A DNA stretch of 64,000 nucleotides, from NCBI RefSeq assembly GCF_013407835.1, contig NZ_JACCBI010000001.1, positions 2,914,001 to 2,978,000 of the forward strand. Direction: 5' to 3'. Source of the stretch: Agromyces atrinae (GTDB lineage: Bacteria > Actinomycetota > Actinomycetes > Actinomycetales > Microbacteriaceae). The number at the start of each line of letters is the position of its first letter. Position 1 is the stretch's first letter. A program made the position numbers and the translations under genes. The notes under the pieces are model-generated. The model did not search any database and was not told the DNA's origin. It saw nothing but the letters and a program-made list of their open reading frames with translations. Shown in pieces: positions 9,025 through 17,483 of this stretch.

Positions 9025-9085
9025 GTTTCGGCGTCACGACACGCTGGGTAAGAGGGTTTTAGCCAGCGTGTCGTGACGCCGAGAC
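9025..9085. repeat. 61-bp palindromic repeat, family A copy 5
   Basis: ACACGCTGG inner stem type like copies 1 and 2, arms 9025-9047 and 9063-9085 with one mismatch. It is followed by TTTTGGGG, so on the plus strand it resembles an intrinsic terminator for the ABC operon. Confidence 0.85.
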
Positions 9086-9138
9086 TTTTGGGGCGGAGAA
9101 GGGGGCAACACGCAGGCGCGGGCGGTTAGGGTCGAGGA

Positions 9139-9441
9139 ATGGCAGAAGACCGTGACGCTCTCGACCAGCTCATCGCGATCCGCGGATCGATCGACAACAT
9201 CGACGCCGCCCTCGTGCACCTGCTCGCCGAACGTTTCAAGTTCACCCAGCAGGTCGGCCATCTGAAGGCCACGCACGGTCTGCCGGCATCCGACCCGGCC
9301 CGCGAGGCGCGCCAGATCGACCGCCTCCGTGCCCTCGCGATCGACGCGAACCTCGACCCCGCGTTCGCCGAGAAGTGGTTCAACTTCGTCGTCGCCGAGG
9401 TCATCCACCACCACGAGGTGCTCGCCGCGGGCGACGCATGA
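9139..9441 (+). CDS. Chorismate mutase, AroQ class
   Basis: A 100-residue all-helical protein of the AroQ fold that converts chorismate to prephenate for phenylalanine and tyrosine synthesis. The N-terminal helix DQLIAIRGSIDNIDAALVHL carries the usual Arg, and LLAERFKFTQQVGHLK holds the Arg/Lys active-site pair of the family. REARQIDRLRALA follows, and the last helix is FAEKWFNFVVAEVIHHH. It is a stand-alone mutase without a fused DAHP synthase or prephenate dehydratase. Its stop overlaps the SDR gene (ATGA), so it is the first gene of a three-gene operon. The coupling to an SDR has no obvious metabolic reason. Confidence 0.9.
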   Translation: MAEDRDALDQLIAIRGSIDNIDAALVHLLAERFKFTQQVGHLKATHGLPASDPAREARQIDRLRALAIDANLDPAFAEKWFNFVVAEVIHHHEVLAAGDA

Positions 9442-10388
9442 CCTGGAACCCGCAGCTCCTCCCCGCACAGCGCGGCACGACCGTGCTGGTGACGGGCGCG
9501 AACGCGGGTCTCGGTTACTTCACGAGCGAACAGCTCGCTCGTGCGGGCGCCCGTGTCATCCTGTCGGGTCGGAACCCGGCGAAGCTCGCCGCGGCGGCCA
9601 CCGCCGTGCGCCGCGCGGTGCCGAGCGCCGATATCGACACGCTCGTCATCGACGTCGCCGACCTCGACTCGGTGCGCGCCGGTGCGGCGACGCTCGGCGG
9701 CCGCCTCGACGCGGTCGTGCTGAACGCCGGCATCGTGCACCCGCCGCGCGACCGCACCCTGAGCGTCGACGGCCACGAACTCGTGCTCGCGACGAACGTC
9801 ATCGGTCACGTCGCCCTCGCCGACCTCACGCTGCCGCTCCTCGAACGCACCGCCGCCGAGCACGGAGCCGCGCGATTCGTGTGGCTCGGCAGTATCGTGA
9901 CGCGGCTCCGCGACTCCGACCTCACCGATCTGCAGCTCGAGCGCTCGTACGATTTCGCGACGGCGTACTCGCAGTCGAAGATCGCGATGCAGGTCTTCGG
10001 CTTCGAACTCGACCGGCGTCTGCGCGCGATCGGTTCGCCCGTCGCGTCGATCGTCGCCGAGCCCGGGTACTCGATCGGCGGGCGCACGCGCCGCGTCGAG
10101 GGGGTCAACGAGCCGTCGTGGACGAAGCGCATCGGCGACAACGCCCTGTTCTTCCTCGCCCAGGGCAAGGAGTCGGGCGCGTGGTCGCAGGTGCGCGCGA
10201 CGCTCGACCCGAGCATCGAAGGCGGCGAGTACTGGGGCCCGCGCTTCTTCACGCGCGGTCGGCCCGCTCGGCTCACGCCGACGCGCACCTCGACCGACCC
10301 GGTCATCGCGCGCCGCGTGTGGCGCGAATTGACGGATGCCGCGGGCGCGCGTTTCGCGGAGCTCGACGGCAGCGGGGGTGCACCGTGA
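9438..10388 (+). CDS. SDR-family NAD(P)-dependent oxidoreductase
   Basis: A 316-residue short-chain dehydrogenase. The cofactor motif is TVLVTGANAGLGYFTSEQLA (TGxxxGxG) at about residues 16-35, followed by RVILSGRNPAKLAAA, which suggests NADP preference. VLNAGIVHP is the structural NAG motif. The active-site region is less standard: WLGSIVTRL supplies the Ser and SYDFATAYSQSKIAM supplies YxxxK with Tyr and Lys spaced by three. The size and the LNAGI/SQSKIA pattern resemble retinol-dehydrogenase/WW-domain-oxidoreductase-like SDRs. Substrate unknown. It overlaps both neighbours by four bases. Confidence 0.87.
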   Translation: MTWNPQLLPAQRGTTVLVTGANAGLGYFTSEQLARAGARVILSGRNPAKLAAAATAVRRAVPSADIDTLVIDVADLDSVRAGAATLGGRLDAVVLNAGIVHPPRDRTLSVDGHELVLATNVIGHVALADLTLPLLERTAAEHGAARFVWLGSIVTRLRDSDLTDLQLERSYDFATAYSQSKIAMQVFGFELDRRLRAIGSPVASIVAEPGYSIGGRTRRVEGVNEPSWTKRIGDNALFFLAQGKESGAWSQVRATLDPSIEGGEYWGPRFFTRGRPARLTPTRTSTDPVIARRVWRELTDAAGARFAELDGSGGAP

Positions 10389-10789
10389 TCTCCCGCGAGT
10401 TGGCCGCCGCCCTGCGTGATGCCGGTCTCGTCTGGCATCCCTCGTCGGGCGACCGCTTCCAGATCGACCTGCCCGACCTCGACGCCGACGTCTTCACGGT
10501 GAGCGAGATGACGATCGAGCCGAAGCAGTACGCGACGGGAACGATCCTCGCGTTCAACGGCACGACCGAGTGGGCGCTCGACTCGGTCGCGCAGAGCGAC
10601 GCCGTGTGGCTGCCGCGTGAGGACCAGCTGCGTGAGCTCCTGCGCGCGACCTTCCGGGCGCTCCGCCGCCTCGACGACGCCTTCGAGGTCGAGGTCGTCA
10701 TCGCGGGCGAGACGCGCGTCTTCGAGCACCCCGAACCCGCCGAGGCCTACGGCCAGGCCGCGCTCGCGCTCATCGAGGCATCCGTCTAG
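10385..10789 (+). CDS. Small conserved actinobacterial protein, function unknown
   Basis: A 134-residue acidic soluble protein starting GTG 10385, overlapping the SDR stop by four bases. Visible features are SRELAAALRDAGLVWHPSSG at the N-terminus, the central DADVFTVSEMTIEPKQ and FNGTTEWALDSVAQSDAVWL, and a C-terminal helical tail with an acidic patch. There is no signal peptide or membrane segment. I recall homologues in related genera carrying the label pilus assembly protein CpaE, but there is no P-loop or response-regulator feature to support that, so I do not assign it. Probably expressed with chorismate mutase and the SDR. Confidence 0.78.
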   Translation: MISRELAAALRDAGLVWHPSSGDRFQIDLPDLDADVFTVSEMTIEPKQYATGTILAFNGTTEWALDSVAQSDAVWLPREDQLRELLRATFRALRRLDDAFEVEVVIAGETRVFEHPEPAEAYGQAALALIEASV

Positions 10790-10879
10790 GGCGCCCCTCG
10801 CGCGTTTCTTTCCCCGTGCCGCTCGCGCGCGCTCTTCTCGCGCCGCCCCGAACCTTACCCTCCGTGCGGCTGCACGGTC

Positions 10880-10992
10880 GGGTGAATCGATCCAGAGGTC
10901 GATCGCGCGGGGTGTGGAGTGCCCTGCACCAGGGTGGATTGACCTTTCGGCGGGAGGAGGGCACACGGCACCCCCGTGAATCGACCTCTCGG
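10880..10992. repeat. 71-bp repeat, family B copy 0, plus a half copy
   Basis: 10880-10950 begins GGTGAATCGATCCAGAGGTC (after one G) and ends GGATTGACCTTTCGG, matching three full 71-bp copies at 21.76-22.12 kb. A half unit (GTGAATCGACCTCTCGG) follows at 10976-10992. It occupies the convergent gap between the small conserved gene and the importer ATPase, where no gene is present. Confidence 0.82.
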
Positions 10993-11000
10993 TGATCGCC

Positions 11001-11771
11001 CTACGCCCGCCGCGCCCCGAGAGGCGTGAAGAGCAGCTGGGGTAGCCCGTCGAGTTCGGTGCGCTCGACGCCGATGCCGTAGACCCGTTCGATGATCGAC
11101 GGTTCGAGGACCTCCGACGGCGTGCCGCGGGCCACGACGCGCCCCGCCTCGAGCAGCACGAGGTCGTCGCAGTAGCGCGCGGCGAGGTTGAGGTCGTGCA
11201 GCACGACGATCGTCGTGAACGGCAGCGAGCGCACGAGCGTCAGGATCTCATGCTGGTACCGCACGTCGAGGTGGTTCGTCGGTTCGTCGAGCAGCACGTG
11301 ACGGGCCTGTTGGGCGAGCGCCCGCGCGATGAGCACCCGCTGCCGTTCGCCGCCCGAGAGGTCGTCGACCGAGCGATCGGCGAGATGCAGCACGCCGGCG
11401 AGTTCGAGCGCCTCCTCGGCGATCGACTCGTCGCCGGGGCGATAGCGGCTCCAGCCCGAGACGTGCACGCTCCGCCCGAGCAGTACCGATTCCCACGCGG
11501 TGAGCGGTAGTCCGCTCGGCTCCTCCTGCGCGACGGATGCCAGCCGCTTCGCCCGCTCGGTGTCGTGCAGGCCGTCGGCGTCGTCACCGTCGATGAGCAC
11601 GGTGCCGCCCGCGCGCCGGATCGCGCCGAGCACCGAGCGCAGCACCGACGACTTGCCCGAGCCGTTCGGCCCGATGAGACCGAGCGTCGTGCCGTCCTCG
11701 GCGGTGAGCGCCACGTCGGACGCGGCGAGGACCTGGCCGTAGCGCACGGCCAGGTCATCGACGCGGATCAT
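11001..11771 (-). CDS. ABC transporter ATP-binding protein, FecE/siderophore type
   Basis: A 256-residue ATPase of the siderophore/B12 importer class. Walker A GPNGSGKSSVL at about residues 34-44, signature DLSGGERQRVLIARALAQQ and Walker B HVLLDEPTNHLD are intact, with the class-typical switch His in VVLHDLNLAARYCDD. It is the last gene of a three-gene minus-strand operon; its start overlaps the stop of the substrate-binding protein gene (ATGA). It powers uptake through the permease at 12805. The metal or chelate is not determined by the ATPase. Confidence 0.92.
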   Translation of the reverse strand: MIRVDDLAVRYGQVLAASDVALTAEDGTTLGLIGPNGSGKSSVLRSVLGAIRRAGGTVLIDGDDADGLHDTERAKRLASVAQEEPSGLPLTAWESVLLGRSVHVSGWSRYRPGDESIAEEALELAGVLHLADRSVDDLSGGERQRVLIARALAQQARHVLLDEPTNHLDVRYQHEILTLVRSLPFTTIVVLHDLNLAARYCDDLVLLEAGRVVARGTPSEVLEPSIIERVYGIGVERTELDGLPQLLFTPLGARRA

Positions 11772-12757
11772 TCCGAGATTCTGCCGGTGGCCTCGAGCAC
11801 GGCGCGGAATCCGCGCACGGCGTCGGGGTCGGGCGAGAGGTCGCCGCCGAGCACGCCGACGACGCGGTCGTTGACGACGGCACTCAGTTCGGCCGCACCG
11901 GGCTCGCTGAGGAAGTGCGCCTTCGCCTCGTCGAACGTCTCGCCGTAGAGGCCGTAGGCGATCACGATCGTGTCGGGGTCGGCCGCGAGCAGCGTCTCGA
12001 TGTTCGCCTCGAGGTACACCGACGGCTCGTCGCCGTAGACGTTGTCGAAGCCGGCGCGATCGAGGATGTCGTTCGCGATGCCCTGGCCGCCACGGGCCGA
12101 GAGGGTCGACGACGACGAGAAGTAGTAGACGACGGCGGCCGTCTCACGCTCGGCATCGGCGGGAACGGATGACTCGAGCTCGGTGAGTTCGGCTCGGAGC
12201 TCGGTGAGACGCGCGTCGGCGGCATCCGTCGTGCCGAAGACCGTCGCGAGACGCTCGACGTCGGCGAAGATCGCGTCGAAGTCGGTCGGGTCGCTGAGCG
12301 CGGCGTCGTGGCTGCACTCGCCGTCGATGACGATGTTCGTGATGCCCGCCGCGGCGAGGTCGTCGTCGGTCGAGTTGAAGAGGCCGTAGCCCACGACGAT
12401 GTCGGCGCCCGCACCGACGATCTTCTCGGTCGTCGGGTCGGACGGGTCGACGATCTCGGCGTCGGTCGGCGGGTTCTCGAGGCCGTCGGGAAGCTCGGCG
12501 CCGAACTCGCCCGAGCGCGCGATGATGCGGTCGGAGGCGCCCGCGGCGTCGAGCAGCGAGACCGCCGACGTGCCGATCGTGAGGATCGTCTCGGGCTCGC
12601 TCTCGATCGTGAGCTCGGTGCCGCAGTTGTCGATCGTGAGCGGGTAGGCGCCGGCGCTCTCCGCCGAGGCGTCGCCGGGCGTCGAGCAGCCGGCGAGGCC
12701 GATCGCGGCGACCGCGGCGACGGCCGCGAACGCGAGACGGGTGGGTGCTGTGGTCAT
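11768..12757 (-). CDS. Metallophore ABC transporter substrate-binding lipoprotein (FecB type)
   Basis: A 329-residue periplasmic-binding-type lipoprotein: an n-region, a hydrophobic segment and the lipobox AIGLAGCSTPG near residues 18-28, so the mature protein is anchored at Cys 24. The mature part is cluster A-II (TroA-like helix-backbone) fold: DNCGTELTIESEPETILTIG is the usual opening, followed by AASDRIIARSG and GADIVVGYGLF. The length is normal for iron-siderophore binders. ATG 12757 follows an AGAGAGAA ribosome site. It may bind an iron siderophore, but its promoter shares the palindrome seen before the zinc genes, so a zinc or other metal-chelate is also possible. No cysteine or His cluster for free-metal binding is obvious. 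Confidence 0.9.
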   Translation of the reverse strand: MTTAPTRLAFAAVAAVAAIGLAGCSTPGDASAESAGAYPLTIDNCGTELTIESEPETILTIGTSAVSLLDAAGASDRIIARSGEFGAELPDGLENPPTDAEIVDPSDPTTEKIVGAGADIVVGYGLFNSTDDDLAAAGITNIVIDGECSHDAALSDPTDFDAIFADVERLATVFGTTDAADARLTELRAELTELESSVPADAERETAAVVYYFSSSSTLSARGGQGIANDILDRAGFDNVYGDEPSVYLEANIETLLAADPDTIVIAYGLYGETFDEAKAHFLSEPGAAELSAVVNDRVVGVLGGDLSPDPDAVRGFRAVLEATGRISE

Positions 12758-12804
12758 GGTTCTTCTCTCTTCTGATGGGTGGTGCGGTGTGACGGGGTGG
12801 CAGG

Positions 12805-13866
12805 TCAGCGGGCGAACATGCGGCGCACGAGCACGATGAGCATCGGCGTGCCGATGAGCGCGGTGAGCACGCCGAGGGGCAGTTCGCGCGGGGCGAAGGC
12901 GGTGCGGGCGAGGGCATCGGCCCAGACGAGCAGCAGCCCGCCGAGCAGCGCCGAGACGGGGAACGTGAGGCGGTGGCTCGAGCCGACCATGCGCCGCGCG
13001 ATGTGGGGCACGACGAGCCCGACGAAGCCGATCGACCCCGAGACGGCGACGGCCGCGGCGATCGTGACGCTCACGAGCAGGGCCGCGACGGTGCGGAACC
13101 GTGTCGGGTCGGTGCCGAGGGCGCGTGCCGTGTCGTCGCCGATCGCGATGGCGTCGAAGCGCCGCGACCAGGCGAAGAGCACGATCGCGGCGAGGGCGAC
13201 GGCTCCCGCGGCGATCGGCACCGAGGCCCAGCGGGCCTGCCCGAGCGAGCCGAGCATCCAGAACAGCACGGCGCGGGTTCCGTCGCGCGATTCGCTCGCG
13301 ACGACGAGGAAGTTGGTGAGGGCGGTGAGCGCGAAGCTCACGGCGATGCCCGCGAAGACCAGACGCGAGGGCACGAGCCGCCCGCCGATGCGCGCGATCG
13401 AGAAGACGAGCACGATCGCGAGGGATGCCCCGAGGAAGGCGCTTCCGGTGAGCCCGACCGCTCCCGCGCCGACGCCGAATCCGAAGAGGATGCTCGCCGC
13501 GGCGCCCGCCGATGCGCCCGATGAGATGCCGAGCAGGTAGGGGTCGGCGAGCGGGTTGCGCACGAGCGACTGCACGGCGACGCCCGTCATGGCGAGGGCC
13601 GAGCCCACGAGCACGCCGAGCAGCACGCGCGGCACGCGGATGAGCCACACGATGTTGTCGTCGGCCGGCGACCACGTGACGTCGACGGGTGCGCCGAGGT
13701 GGAAGGCGATGATGCGAGCGACGACGTCGGGGGCGATCGAGACCGGCCCGATCCCGACGGTGACGACGACGGATGTCACGAGCCCGACGACGAGCACGAC
13801 GATGAGCGTGCCCCGTCGGGTGCGCGCCCGGGCGAGCGAAGCGGGCCTCGCGGCGAGTGTCGTCAC
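12805..13866 (-). CDS. FecCD-family metallophore ABC transporter permease
   Basis: A 353-residue permease of the FecCD family with about ten membrane segments. Family motifs are RVPRVLLGVLVGSALAMTGV (about residues 98-117), NPLADPYLLGISSGASAG and the C-terminal GFVGLVVPHIARRMVG, which forms the ATPase-coupling loop. The start is GTG 13866. The single permease probably works as a homodimer, as no second FecCD gene is present. It is the first gene of the importer operon, 85 bp from the divergent ABC exporter gene, with a perfect 15-bp palindrome in the shared promoter region. Confidence 0.93.
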   Translation of the reverse strand: MTTLAARPASLARARTRRGTLIVVLVVGLVTSVVVTVGIGPVSIAPDVVARIIAFHLGAPVDVTWSPADDNIVWLIRVPRVLLGVLVGSALAMTGVAVQSLVRNPLADPYLLGISSGASAGAAASILFGFGVGAGAVGLTGSAFLGASLAIVLVFSIARIGGRLVPSRLVFAGIAVSFALTALTNFLVVASESRDGTRAVLFWMLGSLGQARWASVPIAAGAVALAAIVLFAWSRRFDAIAIGDDTARALGTDPTRFRTVAALLVSVTIAAAVAVSGSIGFVGLVVPHIARRMVGSSHRLTFPVSALLGGLLLVWADALARTAFAPRELPLGVLTALIGTPMLIVLVRRMFAR

Positions 13867-13889
13867 GGGTGGCGCCTCTCGGTCGATGT

Positions 13890-13909
13890 GGTGTACAACT
13901 GACTACACC
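13890..13909. promoter_or_regulatory. Second inverted repeat in the importer/RiPP promoter region
   Basis: GGTGTA and TACACC face each other with an 8-base spacer (13890-13895, 13904-13909), between the 15-bp palindrome and the permease start. It may be a second operator or only promoter sequence; nothing else supports it. Confidence 0.35.
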
Positions 13910-13913
13910 TTGT

Positions 13914-13928
13914 TGATAACGGTTATCA
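13914..13928. promoter_or_regulatory. Perfect 7-1-7 palindrome, putative metal-repressor (Zur/Fur-like) operator
   Basis: TGATAAC-G-GTTATCA is a perfect inverted repeat placed between two divergent operons (importer starting 13866, exporter/RiPP operon starting 13952). The 7-1-7 form is that of Fur-family operators. TGAGAAC-A-GTTATCA at 25084 differs in one arm base and the centre and lies before the AztD/AztC zinc operon, so Zur is the best guess. It does not match the DtxR-like boxes at 62.66-62.70 kb. Confidence 0.68.
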
Positions 13929-13951
13929 ATATCAAATTAGCATGGAGTCTC

Positions 13952-15685
13952 GTGATCCATTCACGCCTCATCCGACTGGGCCGCGGCGCCCGTCAACCGC
14001 TCGTCGTCGTCACGGTCCTCGGCCTCGTGCTGAGCGCCCTCGCGGTCATCCAGGCGTTCGCGCTCGCCACGGTCTTCAGCTGCATCGTCGCGGGCACCCC
14101 CATCGACGCCCTCGCTCCCGCCCTGGTGGTCGTCGCCGTCGCACTCCTCGTGCGCCCCGTGTTCGTCGCGCTCCGCGAACTCGCCGTACACTCCGTCGCC
14201 GGCGCCGTCACCCGCTCCGTGCGCGGCCGACTCCTCGACGCCGAGGCCGCCGCCGGCCCCCTCGCTCGGCCCGACGCCCGCACGGGCACCCGGCAGTCGC
14301 TCCTCACCGACGGCGTCGACGGGCTCGAACCGTACTTCGGTCGCTACGTGCCCCAGGTCGTCGTGACCGCCGTGACGGTCGTCGCCGTCGTCACGATCCT
14401 CATTGCCCTCGACCCCGTCGTCGGCCTCGTGACCGCGATCATCGCCGCGACGGTGCCGTTCGTTCCGCGCCTCTGGGACCGCGCGCTCCAGGCCCGCGGT
14501 GACGACCACTGGTCGGCCTACTCCGACATGAACGCCGACGTCGCCGACAGCCTCCGCGGCATGGAGACCCTCAAGCTCCTCGGCGCGACGACCGATCGCC
14601 GTCGCACCCTCACCGAGTCGAGCGCGCGGCTGCTGCACGCGACGCTCGGGCAGCTGCGACTCTCGCTCCTCGAATCCGGTCTGACCGGCTTCCTCCTCAT
14701 CGCCGGTCCGGCTGCCGCGCTCCTCGCCGCCGTCGTACGCATCGCATCGGGGGACCTCGCCGCGGCGAGCGTGTTCACGGTGACCCTTCTCGCCTTCGAG
14801 GCGTTCCGCCCGTTCCGCGAGCTCGCCAACCACTGGCACGCCGGCTACCTCGGAGTCTCGGCGGGCGGTCGGGTGCTCGCGGCACTCGACGGCGAGCCCG
14901 GTCGCGCGCGGTCGGTGCAGACGACGGATGACGCGCCGAGCGTCATCCCCGACGACGAGGCGATCGTGTTCGACGACGTGACGTTCCGCTACCCCGGCGC
15001 CGAGCAGGCGAGCCTTCACGGGTTCGACCTCCGCATCGCGCGGGGGTCGGTCGTCGCCGTCGTCGGCCCGTCGGGCGCGGGCAAGTCGACCCTCGTCAAC
15101 CTCGTGCTCGGCTTCGGCGACCCCGAGGAGGGCCGCGTCAGCGTGCTCGGACATGCCGCGCGCGATGCGGCACCCGGAACCGTCGCACTCGTCTCGCAGG
15201 ACCCCGTGCTCTTCTCGGGCACGATCCGTGAGAACCTCCGCCTCGTCGCGCCCGGGGCGAGTGATGACGACCTCGCCGCCGCCCTCGAGCGTGCCCATGC
15301 CGCCGACCTCGTGGCCCACGGCCTCGACTCACCCGTCGGCGACGGGGGAGCGCTGCTCTCGGGCGGCGAGCGTCAACGCGTCGCGATCGCCCGCGCGCTG
15401 CTCATGAACGCCCCGATCATCGTGCTCGACGAAGCATCGAGTGCTCTCGACGCGCGCGCCGAGCGCCACGTGCTGGGCGACCTCCGCGCCGCGACGCTGC
15501 CCGACGGGAGCGGGGTCACGGTGCTCGTCATCGCGCACCGCCTCGCGGCTCTCCGGCACGTCGACGAGGTCATCGTCGTCGACGACGGGCGCGTCGTCGA
15601 GCGCGGCGGTTTCGACGAGCTCGCCGCGGGTGACGGGCTGTTCGCTCGCCTCCTCGACGCGCAGACGGATCGAGTCGACGCGTGA
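13952..15685 (+). CDS. ABC exporter half-transporter (CydD-like), first subunit
   Basis: A 577-residue fusion of a six-segment membrane domain (residues about 15-310) and an ATPase. Walker A GPSGAGKSTLVN, signature LLSGGERQRVAIARA and Walker B IIVLDEASSALDA are intact. By sequence it resembles CydD of the CydDC cysteine/glutathione exporter, and automatic annotation would call it so. However, no cytochrome bd genes are in view and it is coupled to a peptide precursor and YcaO genes, so peptide export is a better contextual reading. GTG 13952 is used because GGAG precedes it; the ATG at 13942 is out of frame. The next gene starts within its stop. Confidence 0.88.
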   Translation: MIHSRLIRLGRGARQPLVVVTVLGLVLSALAVIQAFALATVFSCIVAGTPIDALAPALVVVAVALLVRPVFVALRELAVHSVAGAVTRSVRGRLLDAEAAAGPLARPDARTGTRQSLLTDGVDGLEPYFGRYVPQVVVTAVTVVAVVTILIALDPVVGLVTAIIAATVPFVPRLWDRALQARGDDHWSAYSDMNADVADSLRGMETLKLLGATTDRRRTLTESSARLLHATLGQLRLSLLESGLTGFLLIAGPAAALLAAVVRIASGDLAAASVFTVTLLAFEAFRPFRELANHWHAGYLGVSAGGRVLAALDGEPGRARSVQTTDDAPSVIPDDEAIVFDDVTFRYPGAEQASLHGFDLRIARGSVVAVVGPSGAGKSTLVNLVLGFGDPEEGRVSVLGHAARDAAPGTVALVSQDPVLFSGTIRENLRLVAPGASDDDLAAALERAHAADLVAHGLDSPVGDGGALLSGGERQRVAIARALLMNAPIIVLDEASSALDARAERHVLGDLRAATLPDGSGVTVLVIAHRLAALRHVDEVIVVDDGRVVERGGFDELAAGDGLFARLLDAQTDRVDA

Positions 15686-17478
15686 GTGCTCCCCGGGCAG
15701 CGCTCGGCCCCGTCATCCGTCTGCTCGGCGTCGTCGGGTCGGAGCGGGCGCTCTTCGTGCGCTCGACGCTCTCGATGACGGCGTATCAGCTCGCCGCCGC
15801 GGCGGCCTCGGGCACGAGTGCCGCGATCGCCGCGGCCGTCGCGTCGGGGCGCGGCGCCGACCCCGTGGTCGCCCTGCTCATCGCCGGTCTCGTGGCCGCG
15901 GTCGTCGCGGTCGCCCTCTTCACCTGGATCGAATCGTGGCTGAGCCACGTGCTCGCCTACCGCGTCATCGACGGCCTGAGGGTGCGCGTGTACGACGCGC
16001 TCGAGGCGATCACGCCCGCGCGCTCGGGTCGCCGACGTGCGGGAGCCGTCGCCGGAACAGCGCTCGGCGACGTCGAGACGCTCGAGTGGTTCTACGCCCA
16101 CACCCTCGGTTCGGCGATCAACGCGATCGTCTCGCCGGCGCTCGTCGGCGTCGTGCTCGTCGTGCTCGTCGGCCCCGTCGGCCTGCTCGTGCCGGCCGGA
16201 GTCGCGCTCCTCCTCGTCATCCCCGCGGTGCTCGGCTCGCTGCAGGCGCGTCAGGGTGCGCGCATCCGTGAGGAGCTCGGGTCGCTCCGGGCGACGGCGT
16301 TCGAGGGTGCCGAGGCGCAGCGCGAGATCCACGCGCTCGGGCTCGTCGGCCACCACCGTGCCGAGGTGCTCGCCGCGACGGGCCGTGTGCACCGCGCCAA
16401 GCGCGCGTTCGCCCTGCGCGCCGCGGGTGAGAGTGCGCTCGCCGACGTCGTCGTCGCCGTGACGACGCTCGGCTTCCTCACCGCGCTCGTGGCGCGTGTC
16501 GCCGCGGGCGAGGTCGACCCCGTTCTCGTTCCCGCCGCGATGGTGCTCGTCGGGGCGGCCATCGCACCCGCGGCCGGGGCCTTCGCGATGGTGCAGCGAC
16601 TCGGCGAGATGTCGGCCGCCGCGAGCCGCGTGCTCGACCTGCTCGACGAGACCGACCCCGTGCCGCCCGGCGGCGACGACGCCCCCGGCGACGGCCGCGG
16701 CGAGCTGCGCTTCGAGGGCGTCGGCTTCGGCTACGCGCCGGGCCCGCGCGTGCTCGACGGCCTCGACCTCGTCATCCGGCCGGGCGAGTCGGTCGCACTC
16801 GTCGGCGCGTCGGGCGCGGGCAAATCGACGATCGCACGCTTGCTCGTGCGCTTCTGGGACCCGGATGACGGTCGCATCGTGCTCGACGGCCGCCCACTGA
16901 CATCCGTCGACCCCGTGCGCGTGCGTCGCGAGATCGCCCTCGTCGCGCAGCATCCGTTCGTCTTCCGCGGCACCGTGCGCTCGAACCTGCTGATCGCCCG
17001 CCCGGATGCCGACGACGACGCGTTGCGCGGAGCCCTCGCCGACGCGGGCCTCGCCGAGACGGTCGAGTCGTGGCCGCTCGGTCTCGACCAGCCCATCGGC
17101 GAACGCGGCGCGACCCTGTCGGGCGGGCAGCGACAGCGCCTCGCGATCGCCCGCGCCTTCCTCCGCGATCCCGCCGTGCTCGTGCTCGACGAAGCCTCGG
17201 CCCACCTCGATGCGCTTCGCGAGAACGACCTCGCCGACACGATCGACCGCGTGCGCGCGGGGCGCACGACGATCGTCATCGCGCACCGCATCTCGACGAT
17301 CCGCCGCTCCGCGCGGGTCGTCATGCTCGGCGACGGCCGCGTCGTCGCCGACGGCAGCCACGACGACCTCCTCGCGAGCGAGCCGCGCTACCGCGCCCTG
17401 CTCGCGCGCGAGGACCACGGGGAACGGGTGGGCGCGGCAGGCGCCCGCCCCGACCCCACCGATGAGGAGAGGAGGTGA
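15682..17478 (+). CDS. ABC exporter half-transporter (CydC-like), second subunit
   Basis: A 598-residue half-transporter with an N-terminal membrane domain and a C-terminal ATPase. Walker A GASGAGKSTIARLL, signature TLSGGQRQRLAIARAF and Walker B VLVLDEASAHLDA are intact. GTG 15682 overlaps the stop of the first subunit, and the two should form a heterodimer. There is no N-terminal C39 peptidase domain, so any leader removal must be done elsewhere. Its stop lies inside the strong ribosome site of the 36-residue precursor gene five bases downstream, which links it to that peptide. CydC remains an alternative by homology. Confidence 0.88.
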   Translation: MSAPRAALGPVIRLLGVVGSERALFVRSTLSMTAYQLAAAAASGTSAAIAAAVASGRGADPVVALLIAGLVAAVVAVALFTWIESWLSHVLAYRVIDGLRVRVYDALEAITPARSGRRRAGAVAGTALGDVETLEWFYAHTLGSAINAIVSPALVGVVLVVLVGPVGLLVPAGVALLLVIPAVLGSLQARQGARIREELGSLRATAFEGAEAQREIHALGLVGHHRAEVLAATGRVHRAKRAFALRAAGESALADVVVAVTTLGFLTALVARVAAGEVDPVLVPAAMVLVGAAIAPAAGAFAMVQRLGEMSAAASRVLDLLDETDPVPPGGDDAPGDGRGELRFEGVGFGYAPGPRVLDGLDLVIRPGESVALVGASGAGKSTIARLLVRFWDPDDGRIVLDGRPLTSVDPVRVRREIALVAQHPFVFRGTVRSNLLIARPDADDDALRGALADAGLAETVESWPLGLDQPIGERGATLSGGQRQRLAIARAFLRDPAVLVLDEASAHLDALRENDLADTIDRVRAGRTTIVIAHRISTIRRSARVVMLGDGRVVADGSHDDLLASEPRYRALLAREDHGERVGAAGARPDPTDEERR

Positions 17479-17483
17479 CATCA

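Noticed and set aside
2780..9085. Transposon ends (IS inverted repeats)
   Set aside because: No transposase frame lies between any pair of copies and the intervening genes are ordinary; each copy is a complete palindrome by itself.
10385..10789. Pilus assembly protein CpaE
   Set aside because: Label recalled from homologues, but the 134-residue protein lacks a P-loop or receiver domain and no pilus genes are near.
13914..13928. DtxR/IdeR iron box
   Set aside because: Does not fit the TTAGGTTAGGCTAACCTAA pattern seen at 62.66-62.70 kb; it fits a 7-1-7 Fur-family site and matches the copy before the zinc genes.
13952..17478. Firm naming as cydD and cydC
   Set aside because: Homology allows it, but no cydAB is present and the genes are coupled to a peptide precursor and YcaO genes, so symbols were left empty.
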